From Candidatus Eiseniibacteriota bacterium (GTDB lineage Bacteria; Eisenbacteria; RBG-16-71-46), in contig JAIOPA010000441.1 of the NCBI GenBank assembly GCA_021414165.1, forward strand, positions 1 to 10,153: a DNA stretch of 10,153 nt, in the 5' to 3' direction. Position numbers and translations under genes: made by a program. Shown in pieces: positions 1 through 6,522 of this stretch (position 1 is the stretch's first letter; every line of letters starts with the position of its first letter). The notes below the pieces were generated by a model, which was not told the origin of the DNA, made no database searches, and was given only the letters and a program-made list of their open reading frames with translations.

Positions 1-88
1 CATCGAGCGCACGGAACGTCTTGCGATCGACCCAGTACTGCTGCCAGCGCGGCTCGACTTCGGCGAACGGATAGTACTTGCTCATCAT
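1..88 (-). CDS. leuS: Leucyl-tRNA synthetase, N-terminal fragment (cut by window edge)
   Basis: Only the first 29 codons are in the window; the rest lies beyond position 1. The translation contains YYPFAEVEPRWQQYW followed by VDRKTF, the characteristic N-terminus of class I leucyl-tRNA synthetases, which charge tRNA-Leu in the cytoplasm. Two ATG codons stand in tandem (86-88 and 83-85), and either could be the start. There is no strong Shine-Dalgarno sequence; CCGGGG just upstream is the nearest purine-rich match. The gene follows holA in the same direction after a 91-base gap that holds a plausible promoter, so it may be expressed both from that promoter and by read-through. In E. coli leuS lies upstream of lptE and holA; here it lies downstream of them. 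The family call is firm despite the short length because this N-terminal block is highly conserved. Confidence 0.88.
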   Translation of the reverse strand, partial: MMSKYYPFAEVEPRWQQYWVDRKTFRALD

Positions 89-116
89 GGCCCCGGAGTG
101 AAGTGGTGGACCACGG

Positions 117-145
117 AAGATAGCGGCTCGCGTACGCGGCGTCAC
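117..145 (-). promoter_or_regulatory. Candidate sigma-70-type promoter for leuS
   Basis: Read on the minus strand, GTGACG (140-145) is followed after exactly 17 bases by TATCTT (117-122). Each hexamer matches 4 of 6 consensus positions. Transcription would begin near position 110, giving a leader of about 20 bases before the leuS ATG. The placement in the only gap between holA and leuS supports it. A match of this quality can arise by chance, so it remains a prediction. Confidence 0.4.
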
Positions 146-179
146 GGTGGCGGCACGACCGGTGAGCCGTGGGGAAACG

Positions 180-1241
180 CTAGCGGGCCGCGACCTCGCG
201 GGTGGCCTGCTCGAGCGCGGCACGCGCATCGGAGCGTCCGCCCTTCCAGGCGGCCTCGGCGCGGTACACGGCATCGACCGCACGGGCGAGCGAACCGGGA
301 TCGCGGCGGCGGCCCAGCGCGGCGGTGGCATTCGGCCACTTGGCCCACGCGTAGTTGTTCGCCGACTTGGCGAGCGCCGAGGTGGCCAGGTGCCCGAGCG
401 CCCACAGCACGCCGCCCTCGTTCTCGCCCTCGGCCAGCAGGCGCTCGAGCCGCACCGTGGCGGCACGCGTGTCGCCCGAGGCCACGGCCATGAGGTACTC
501 GGGCATGTCGGAGCCGAGCGTGGGCGCGATGATCGTCTTCACGTGCGCCGCGGTCACCGTGCCGCCGTCACCGGCCAGCACGGCCAGCTTACCGGCCTCG
601 TTCAGGAACGCGATCGGGTCGCGCTCGCAGGCATCGAGCAGCGCGTTGAGCACACCGGGCTCCGCCTTGTGCCCGCTCGCGGTGAGCTTGCGAAGCCCCC
701 ACTCGATGAGAGCGCGCTCGCTGGGTGGTGCGGCCTCGACGCACACCGCACACGCAGCGCGCAGCGGCGCCATGGTCTTGCGCACGGTCTCGGCCGGCGA
801 CTCCACCAGCACGAGGCTCGAGCCCTGCGACGGCGTGGCCAGTCCATCGGCGAGGATCTGCACACGCTTCTCGCTGCGGCCCAGGTCCTCGATGTCGAAC
901 ACGATCGTGAGCTCACGCGGCGCGAACAGCGACACGTTCTGGTAGGCGGCCAGGATCGGATCGACGCCGGCCTCCCCCGCATGCAGCACACGCGCGAGCG
1001 CGGCCTCGGGCACGGCGGCCGCCCAGAGCCGGCGGTATTCGGAGAGGAACGCGGTCTTCACCGCATCGTCGGGGCCGTCGAGATAGACCGAACCGGGGAA
1101 CTCGCCGGACTCGGCGGCCTTGAGGATCGCGAATGGATCGGCGCCCGGCGCGGGTTTGGCGGCGGCACGGCTGCCACCCGAGCGTGCGGCGGGCTTGCCG
1201 GCTCCCGGCTTGGCTCCACCCGATCCAGCGCGCGGCGGCAT
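180..1241 (-). CDS. holA: DNA polymerase III subunit delta (HolA)
   Basis: The 353-residue product is the delta subunit of the clamp-loader complex, which opens the beta sliding clamp during chromosome replication in the cytoplasm. The fold is recognisable in order: a degenerate, non-ATPase P-loop region (SVYLDGPDDAVKTAFL, about residues 51-66), the middle AAA+ lid region containing DPIAFLNEAGKLAVL, and the C-terminal collar domain ending in AEAAWKGGRSDARAALEQ, the usual 'K-G-R-x-D' end of HolA. Length is normal for the family. The first 35 or so residues are an odd low-complexity tail rich in Ala, Gly, Pro, Lys and Arg, probably disordered. The ATG start lies 4 bases beyond the lptE stop, so translation is probably coupled; GAAGG some 14 bases upstream is only a weak ribosome site. 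No other start codon fits without cutting into the domain. Confidence 0.92.
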   Translation of the reverse strand: MPPRAGSGGAKPGAGKPAARSGGSRAAAKPAPGADPFAILKAAESGEFPGSVYLDGPDDAVKTAFLSEYRRLWAAAVPEAALARVLHAGEAGVDPILAAYQNVSLFAPRELTIVFDIEDLGRSEKRVQILADGLATPSQGSSLVLVESPAETVRKTMAPLRAACAVCVEAAPPSERALIEWGLRKLTASGHKAEPGVLNALLDACERDPIAFLNEAGKLAVLAGDGGTVTAAHVKTIIAPTLGSDMPEYLMAVASGDTRAATVRLERLLAEGENEGGVLWALGHLATSALAKSANNYAWAKWPNATAALGRRRDPGSLARAVDAVYRAEAAWKGGRSDARAALEQATREVAAR

Positions 1242-1245
1242 GCGG

Positions 1246-1818
1246 CTACCAGCCTTCGACGCTGCGGCTCAGCACTTCGTCGGCGAGCTTGAGGATGGCC
1301 TCCTTGCGGCCTTCTTCCTCGTTGCGCGCGGCCGACTGGCCGGGCACCTCGCCCACGTACCAGATCGCGCTCTTCACCAGATTGTCGCTCCACATCTCGC
1401 GGTTCTTCACCATGTCCTTGAACGTGACCGTCACGTTGATCGTGACGCGGAAGGCGTTCGCGGTGGTGGAGTTCGACGAGAACCCGTAGGGCGAGTTCTT
1501 GTACGACGTGATCTTGCCGCGGATCACGGAGTTCGCGCTCTTCTCATCGACGATGCGCAGGTGATTGTCGCGCACGAAACGCTGCACGACCTCGTCGGTG
1601 AGCTGCTGCTCCAGGTTCGCCTGTGGCGTGCCGTTCTCGAACACCGGGATGGCGACGCTCTTCAGGTGCTGCGGCAGCAGTGCCGGGCTGGCGCTGTAAC
1701 CACAGCCGGCCGCGAGCAAGGCAAGACCCGCGGCCGCGACCGCGGCCCGTAAGGCCGCGATCCGACCGCGGGTCCGGGTGTCACTGGGCGTTGGGATGAC
1801 TGGGTGTCCCCTGGCCAT
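1246..1818 (-). CDS. lptE: LPS-assembly lipoprotein LptE family
   Basis: The product has 190 residues. After a basic n-region (RTRGRIAALR) comes a hydrophobic stretch ending in LLAAGC, a lipoprotein signal whose Cys39 would be acylated and anchored in the outer membrane. The mature part begins GCGYS and continues with a segment like KSVAIPVFENGT and a block of beta strands (FRVTINVTVTFKDMV), the pattern of the LptE (RlpB) family that plugs LptD and helps insert LPS. Position next to holA and leuS, as in E. coli, supports the call strongly. The only usable start is the ATG at 1816-1818, which lies 38 bases inside the upstream regulator gene. It has no Shine-Dalgarno sequence, so expression probably depends on translational coupling. 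An alternative reading is a generic LptE-like lipoprotein with another envelope role. Confidence 0.86.
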   Translation of the reverse strand: MARGHPVIPTPSDTRTRGRIAALRAAVAAAGLALLAAGCGYSASPALLPQHLKSVAIPVFENGTPQANLEQQLTDEVVQRFVRDNHLRIVDEKSANSVIRGKITSYKNSPYGFSSNSTTANAFRVTINVTVTFKDMVKNREMWSDNLVKSAIWYVGEVPGQSAARNEEEGRKEAILKLADEVLSRSVEGW

Positions 1819-3214
1819 TGCCGTGGAGGTCGTAGAGCTTCATGCGGTAGCGCAGCTTGTCGCGCTTGAGGTTCAGCAGCTCCGCCGTGCGGCTCTGGTT
1901 CCACTTGGTAGCATACGAGGCACGCAGTATCAAGGCTCGCTCCAGTTCCTCGACCAGCGCCTCGAACGGCAGGCCCGAGGCCGGGATGATGCTGGTGAGC
2001 GCGTCGTCGATGCGCTGGCCGATCGTGGCCTCCTCCGGCCCCCGGGCGCGGCCCGCGAGCTTGAGGTGCTGGACGTCCAGGATCTCGCCGTTCTCGAGCA
2101 GGACCGTGCGCTCCATGAGGTTCTTGAGCTCACGGATGTTGCCCGGCCAGTGGTAGTCGGTGAGCATGCGCTCGGCAGCGTCCGAGATGCCGCGGAACGG
2201 CTTCTTGAACTGCTTCGCGTAGCGCTCCACGAACAACCGGGCCAGCGGCAGCACGTCCTCGCGGCGATCGCGCAGCGGCGGCACCAGGAGCGGCACCACG
2301 CGCAGACGGTAGTACAGGTCCTCACGGAACCCGCCCTCGCGCACCATCTTCTCCAGGTCCTGGTTCGTGGCCGAGATGACGCGCAGGCTCACCGAGATGT
2401 CCTTGGTGCCACCGACGCGCCGGAACGTGCGGCGCTCGAGCACCCGCAGCAGCTTCACCTGCAGCATGGGCGCCAGCTCACCGATCTCGTCCAGGAACAG
2501 CGTGCCGCCGTTGGCCATCTCCATGAGTCCCAGTTTCTGCGCACGCGCGTCCGTGAACGCGCCCTTCTCGTGGCCGAACAACTCGGACTCGAGCAGCTCG
2601 GACGGGATCGCGGCGCAGTTGATCTCGATGAACGGCTGCGCGTGTCGCGCGCTCATGCGATGGATGAGATTGGCGAAGTACTCCTTGCCCGTGCCGCTCT
2701 CGCCCTCGATGAGCACGCTGGTGGTGTCACCGCGCGCCACCTGCTCGGCGATGGCATACGTCTCCTGCATCGCCGGTGAGGACGAGTGCAGGAAGTCGTC
2801 GTCGCTGAACGCCTGATGACGCAGACGGCGCAGCTCCAGGAACATCTTCTGCGACTCGAGCGCACGGCCGGCGAGCGCGAGCAGTTCCTCCTGCTCGAAC
2901 GGCTTCTTCATGAACCAGTACGCACCGGCGCTCATGGCCTCCACGGCCGTCTCGAGTTCGCCGAACGCGGTCATGAGTACGACCGCGACCTCGGGCTGCA
3001 GGCGCTTGACCTCCTTCAACAGGTCGAGCCCGCTGCCGTCGGGCAGCTTGAGGTCGAAGAACGCCAGGTCCGGCATGTCCTTCTCGAGTTCCTTGCGCGC
3101 CTCACGCACGCTGTCGACGCCGCGGACCACGTGGCCCTCGTCCTCGAGTGCCTTGACGACGAAATGGCGGATGGAGTCCTGATCCTCCACCACCAGGATG
3201 TTGGCCTTGCTCAT
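1781..3214 (-). CDS. NtrC-family sigma-54-dependent response regulator
   Basis: This 477-residue protein has the full three-part plan of a sigma-54 activator. The receiver (about 1-120) has acidic residues E10/D11, phospho-acceptor Asp54 in FFDLKLPDG, Thr82 and Lys104. The AAA+ domain (about 143-375) has Walker A GESGTGKE (171-178), the sigma-54 contact loop GAFTDA (218-223), Walker B TLFLDE (238-243), arginine-finger region FREDLYYRLR and sensor II HWPGNIREL (355-363). A Fis-type helix-turn-helix lies at about 438-462 (NQSRTAELLNLKRDKLRYRM). It should bind upstream DNA and, when phosphorylated, use ATP to open sigma-54 promoters. The loop is GAFTDA rather than the canonical GAFTGA. The gene overlaps the kinase by 4 bases and has a strong GGAGG ribosome site. 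The kinase is the obvious partner. Target genes are unknown: I found no convincing TGGCAC-N5-TTGC site in the gaps. Confidence 0.95.
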   Translation of the reverse strand: MSKANILVVEDQDSIRHFVVKALEDEGHVVRGVDSVREARKELEKDMPDLAFFDLKLPDGSGLDLLKEVKRLQPEVAVVLMTAFGELETAVEAMSAGAYWFMKKPFEQEELLALAGRALESQKMFLELRRLRHQAFSDDDFLHSSSPAMQETYAIAEQVARGDTTSVLIEGESGTGKEYFANLIHRMSARHAQPFIEINCAAIPSELLESELFGHEKGAFTDARAQKLGLMEMANGGTLFLDEIGELAPMLQVKLLRVLERRTFRRVGGTKDISVSLRVISATNQDLEKMVREGGFREDLYYRLRVVPLLVPPLRDRREDVLPLARLFVERYAKQFKKPFRGISDAAERMLTDYHWPGNIRELKNLMERTVLLENGEILDVQHLKLAGRARGPEEATIGQRIDDALTSIIPASGLPFEALVEELERALILRASYATKWNQSRTAELLNLKRDKLRYRMKLYDLHGNGQGTPSHPNAQ

Positions 3215-5109
3215 CGTGCACCTCCCTGGGGATCCAGCGGCAGCTCCACACTAAAAGTCGCGCCGCGGCCGGGGTCGCTCTGGACCGTGAGGCTTCCGCC
3301 GTGGCGTTTGACGATCTCGTGAGTGATGTACAGACCCAGCCCGGTGCCCTTGGGCTTGGTCGTGAAGAACGGCTCGAATAGCGTCTTCTGAGTGTCGGGC
3401 TCGATGCCGTGACCTTGATCGGTCACCGTGGTCACCACGCCCCCACCCGGGCCGGTCGGCCCGGTCACCTTCACCACCACACGGCTACCGGCGGGTGACG
3501 CCTCGGCCGCGTTCTTGATGAGGTTGATGAACACCTGCTGCATCTGGTCGGCGTCGTGCGGCACGAGCGGGATGCCGGGTGCGATCTCGCGCACGAGCGT
3601 CACGCCACGCTCCTCGAGCACGCCGGCCACCGACTGCCCCGCGTGATGCAGCGTGGCGTCCAACGGCTTGGGCGCCAGATCGAGCTTGCGCGGGTGCGTG
3701 ATGTCGAACAGCTCCTGCACGATGCCGTCCAGCCGGCGGATCTCGCGCAGCACGAACTCCACGTGCTCGAGTTCCGTGGGCTGCTCCTTGAGCGCCTTGG
3801 ACAACCGGCGCACGCCCATGCCGATACCCGTGAGCGGATTGCGGATCTCGTGCGCCACGCTCGACGTGAACCGGCCGAGTGCGGCCAACTGATCCAGCTG
3901 CCGTGCGCGCTCCTCGGCGGCCTTGAGCGGCGTGAGGTCCAGGAACGTGGCGATGGCGCCATACGCGAGCCCGTCGCCGTCTCGCAGCTGTGACGTCGTC
4001 ATGCGCACGGGCAGCGCGCGCCCGCCGGGCGTGCGCAGCAGTGTCTCCTGCCGAACCACGGGCCGGCCGGTCGCGAGCGTGCCCAGGATGTGGTGCTCGC
4101 CCTCCTCGCCGAACAGCGTGCCCACGGCCATGCCCTCGGCGGCCTCGGTGGTGAGCCCAAGGAGATCCTGCGCGTTGGCGTTCAAGCTGAGTGCATCGCC
4201 GTCACGGCCAAACGCCACGAGCGCGCTGGGCATGGAGTCGAGCACGTCGGCCAGGAAGCGCTCGTTGCGCGCCAGGTCATGCATGAGGTGCGTGTTCTCG
4301 ACCATGGGCGCCAGCGTGAACGCCACGGACTCGAGTCGCGCCTGCTCGCCACCGGGCGGCGGCGGCACGCCGGGACCACGCGCGGCCACGAGCACGCCCA
4401 GGAGCGGCAGCCGCGGGCACTGCGCACAGCGCTGCTGGCCGGCCTCGACCTCGGCACGCCACTCGGCGGTGTCGGCACCGGGCGGCGGCACGAGCGCGCG
4501 CTCGGCGAGCCCGCACGATTCGCAATCCGGGTGCGGCGTGCCGCCGACCGGGCCCGAGGCGGGCTCCAGCGGCACGCAGGCGTACCACGACTGCTCGGCG
4601 AACACGCGCGCGAGCGGGTGTCCCTCGGGCAGCACGAGCGCGGGATGACGCGCGGGATCGTGATGCTGCACGGCGCGGTCCTGCCACAGCGTGCGCACGA
4701 TCGCACCACCGGAGCCCACGAGCGGCACCTCGACCGGCGCCAGCGTGTGGCCGTGTGCCCACGTGCCGGTGAGCACGCCACGGTTGCGGTCCACGAGCAG
4801 CAGGCCGACCTGATCGAAGTCGAGCACACCGCGCAGGTAGCGCGCGACCAGGCGCGTGGCCTCTGCCGCCTCGCGCGTGCCGGCCAGCGAGCTGGCGACC
4901 TCGCGCAACGACGACAGCTGCACGTGCGTCTCGATGAGGCGGCGGTGCGCGAGCTCGAGGTCATCCACGAGCTGATGCACCACGCCCACCAACGCATCGG
5001 TGTCGTCGAGCGTGCCAAGGGCCGGCTGTCCCGCTCCGTGGGACAGACCTCGCACCTCTTCGACCCGGCGCAACAGCGCGCCGAGCGTTTCCCGGTTCGA
5101 TTCGGCCAT
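3211..5109 (-). CDS. Cytoplasmic GAF-PAS sensor histidine kinase (NtrB-like) with four-cysteine insert
   Basis: Starting at the ATG at 5107-5109 the protein has 632 residues. Order: N-terminal helical stretch, GAF-like domain (about 76-271), PAS (about 283-396), HisKA dimerisation/phosphoacceptor helix with His420 in SVAHEIRNPLTG, and HATPase_c with N-box NLIKNAAEAS, G1 DQGHGI, F-box FEPFFTTK and G2 GTGLGL. No membrane segment is visible, so it senses an internal signal. Its GAF region contains two CXXC pairs, CESC and CAQC, at Cys196/199 and Cys228/231, suggesting a metal or Fe-S site. It should autophosphorylate on His420 and pass phosphate to Asp54 of the regulator encoded directly downstream, with which it shares an ATGA overlap. 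An in-frame GTG at 5164-5166 would add 19 basic, low-complexity residues. Neither start has a good ribosome site; I prefer the ATG. Confidence 0.94.
   Translation of the reverse strand: MAESNRETLGALLRRVEEVRGLSHGAGQPALGTLDDTDALVGVVHQLVDDLELAHRRLIETHVQLSSLREVASSLAGTREAAEATRLVARYLRGVLDFDQVGLLLVDRNRGVLTGTWAHGHTLAPVEVPLVGSGGAIVRTLWQDRAVQHHDPARHPALVLPEGHPLARVFAEQSWYACVPLEPASGPVGGTPHPDCESCGLAERALVPPPGADTAEWRAEVEAGQQRCAQCPRLPLLGVLVAARGPGVPPPPGGEQARLESVAFTLAPMVENTHLMHDLARNERFLADVLDSMPSALVAFGRDGDALSLNANAQDLLGLTTEAAEGMAVGTLFGEEGEHHILGTLATGRPVVRQETLLRTPGGRALPVRMTTSQLRDGDGLAYGAIATFLDLTPLKAAEERARQLDQLAALGRFTSSVAHEIRNPLTGIGMGVRRLSKALKEQPTELEHVEFVLREIRRLDGIVQELFDITHPRKLDLAPKPLDATLHHAGQSVAGVLEERGVTLVREIAPGIPLVPHDADQMQQVFINLIKNAAEASPAGSRVVVKVTGPTGPGGGVVTTVTDQGHGIEPDTQKTLFEPFFTTKPKGTGLGLYITHEIVKRHGGSLTVQSDPGRGATFSVELPLDPQGGAR
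3221..3225 (-). promoter_or_regulatory. Strong ribosome-binding site of the response regulator
   Basis: Minus-strand GGAGG lies 6 bases before the ATG at 3212-3214 and inside the end of the kinase gene. Together with the ATGA stop/start overlap it fixes the regulator start and indicates translational coupling with high regulator output. Confidence 0.8.
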
Positions 5110-5306
5110 GGGACCGTATCGCGCGCTCACCGGAGGGGACCGGTGACGCGGTCTGCTAGAGACCACCGGGATCCCAGCGCCTACAGGGCGGTTCGGCGAA
5201 GGGATCCTGTCACGTGCCGTGGCCCGGGCGATGCGCCTGGATCACGGGTGCTGCGTTGCTTCTGCGGCGTCCACCTCGCGCGGGCTTGGGGTGCGCGTGA
5301 GGCGGT
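5110..5306 (-). other. Intergenic leader of the kinase/regulator/lptE/holA operon
   Basis: Any promoter of the kinase operon should lie here. I see no convincing -35/-10 pair or sigma-54 -24/-12 element. What stands out are two near-identical palindromic octamers, GGGATCCC (5168-5175) and GGGATCCT (5201-5208), centred 33 bases apart, and a CACGTG palindrome just beyond (5211-5216). Function unproven. Confidence 0.3.
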
Positions 5307-5332
5307 CACGCGGGGCCTCGCGGCCCCGCGTG
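5307..5332 (-). terminator. GC-rich hairpin terminator after the sugar cassette
   Basis: A perfect 11-base-pair stem closes a four-base loop that reads GCGA on the minus-strand transcript (stem arms 5322-5332 and 5307-5317). It lies 14 bases past the aminotransferase stop codon. There is no run of T residues after it, so it may act as a U-less terminator, an RNA-stabilising 3' end, or together with Rho. It separates the sugar cassette from the kinase operon. Confidence 0.6.
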
Positions 5333-5346
5333 CACAGCGTGTGTCT

Positions 5347-6471
5347 TTACGCCTGGTCCACGAACTCGCGGACCGTGTGGGCGACGTAGCGGATCTGGTC
5401 CTCCGTCAACTCCGGATAGATCGGCAGCGCGATCGTCTCGAGCGCAGCCGCCTCGGAGTGCGGCATGTCACCGGTCTTGTAGCCCAGGTGCGCGAAGCAC
5501 TTCTGCAGATGCAGCGGCACCGGGTAGTAGATCTCGCAGCCGATGTTCTTCTCGCCCAGGTGCTTCTTGAGCTCGTCGCGCTTCGGCACGCGGATCACGT
5601 ACTGGTTGTAGATGTGGCGGGTGCGCGGGTCGTGGTACGGCCGGCCCACACGCGAGCCCTCGAACAGCGCGTTGTAGAGCGCGGCGTTCTTCGCACGCTT
5701 CTCGCTCCAACGGTCGAGGTGCTTGAGCTTCACGCGCAGGATCGCGGCCTGCAGCGAATCCAGACGCGAGTTCGTGCCCACGAGCGAGTGGAAGTACTTG
5801 GGCTTCGCGCCGTGGTTGCAGAGCAGACGGCACTTCTCGGCCAGCTCGGCGTTCGCAGCGGTGATCATGCCGCCATCGCCCGCGCCGCCCAGGTTCTTGG
5901 ACGGGAAGAACGAGAACGTGCCGAAGTCGCTCATGGAACCCGAGCGCTTGCCCTCCCACTCCGAGCCGATCGACTGCGCGGCGTCCTCGATCAGGTAGAT
6001 CTGGTGCTTGTCACAGATCGCCTTGATCGCGGGCATGTCGCAGCACTGGCCGTACAGCGACACGGCCACCACGGCCTTCGTGCGCGGCGTGATCGCGGCC
6101 TCGAGGCGGTGCGGATCCAGGTTGTACGTGCGCGGGTCGATGTCCACGAACACCGGCGTGGCGCCGTTGTTCGAGATCGTGCCGGCGGTGGCGAAGAACG
6201 AGTAGGCCGGCGAGATCACCTCGTCGCCGGGCCCGATCCCGAGCGTCCACATGGCGAGCAGCAGCGCGTCCGTGCCCGAGGCACAGGCGACGGCGTGCTG
6301 GACCTGCGAGTAGCGCGCGACTTCTTCCTCGAGGCCCGTGACCTCCGGGCCGCCGATGAAGCCACAGCTCTCCATGACGCGGCGCACGGCATCATCGACC
6401 TCGGCGCGGATCGTGTCGTACTGCGCGCGCAGGTCCAGGAGCGGCACCTTGGTCGTCGTGTTGGTCGACAT
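5347..6471 (-). CDS. DegT/DnrJ/EryC1/StrS aminotransferase, WbpE/WlbC-like
   Basis: This 374-residue PLP enzyme belongs to the sugar-nucleotide aminotransferase family. Visible marks are the phosphate-binding SGTDAL (65-70), Asp163 in LIEDAAQSIG (pyridine nitrogen contact), Lys192 in SFFPSKNLGG (Schiff-base lysine), the NSRLD motif (234-238) and YYPVPLHLQ (315-323) near the sugar site. The likely reaction is transfer of an amino group from glutamate to C3 of a UDP-3-keto-2-acetamido-uronic acid, giving the 3-amino sugar. This specificity is inferred from the two upstream genes (dehydrogenase and acyltransferase), not from sequence alone; a dTDP-3-keto-hexose substrate is the main alternative. 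Length is normal. The ATG has an AGGGA ribosome site 9 bases upstream and follows the acyltransferase by 51 bases. It is the last gene of its transcript, followed by a strong hairpin. Confidence 0.93.
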   Translation of the reverse strand: MSTNTTTKVPLLDLRAQYDTIRAEVDDAVRRVMESCGFIGGPEVTGLEEEVARYSQVQHAVACASGTDALLLAMWTLGIGPGDEVISPAYSFFATAGTISNNGATPVFVDIDPRTYNLDPHRLEAAITPRTKAVVAVSLYGQCCDMPAIKAICDKHQIYLIEDAAQSIGSEWEGKRSGSMSDFGTFSFFPSKNLGGAGDGGMITAANAELAEKCRLLCNHGAKPKYFHSLVGTNSRLDSLQAAILRVKLKHLDRWSEKRAKNAALYNALFEGSRVGRPYHDPRTRHIYNQYVIRVPKRDELKKHLGEKNIGCEIYYPVPLHLQKCFAHLGYKTGDMPHSEAAALETIALPIYPELTEDQIRYVAHTVREFVDQA

Positions 6472-6522
6472 CTTCGATAGTCCCTGTTCTCCGGGCGTCC
6501 CCGGCGGTTCGGCCAGGTGCGC

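Noticed and set aside
89..179. T-box or other tRNA-responsive leader before leuS
   Set aside because: The gap is only 91 bases, far too short for a T-box, and no conserved T-box sequence or strong hairpin is present.
147..1292. A 381-codon plus-strand frame opposite holA
   Set aside because: Shadow of the holA coding strand; no domain or ribosome site, whereas the minus strand gives a clean HolA.
1778..2779. A 333-codon plus-strand frame opposite the response regulator
   Set aside because: Antisense to an NtrC-type gene with all catalytic motifs intact; composition is that of a shadow frame.
5110..5166. GTG start at 5166 adding 19 residues to the sensor kinase
   Set aside because: The extra residues are basic and low-complexity, and no ribosome site supports the GTG. 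The ATG at 5109 begins a plausible helical N-terminus. It cannot be fully excluded.
5110..5346. Sigma-54 -24/-12 promoter ahead of the kinase operon
   Set aside because: I looked for GG-N10-GC with TGGCAC/TTGC context. The nearest candidate, around minus-strand TGGACG, has the wrong spacing by one base and poor flanks.
4090..6480. A 796-codon open frame on the plus strand
   Set aside because: Antisense to the kinase and aminotransferase genes; the translation is rich in Arg, His and Val with no recognisable motif, and it spans the terminator hairpin.
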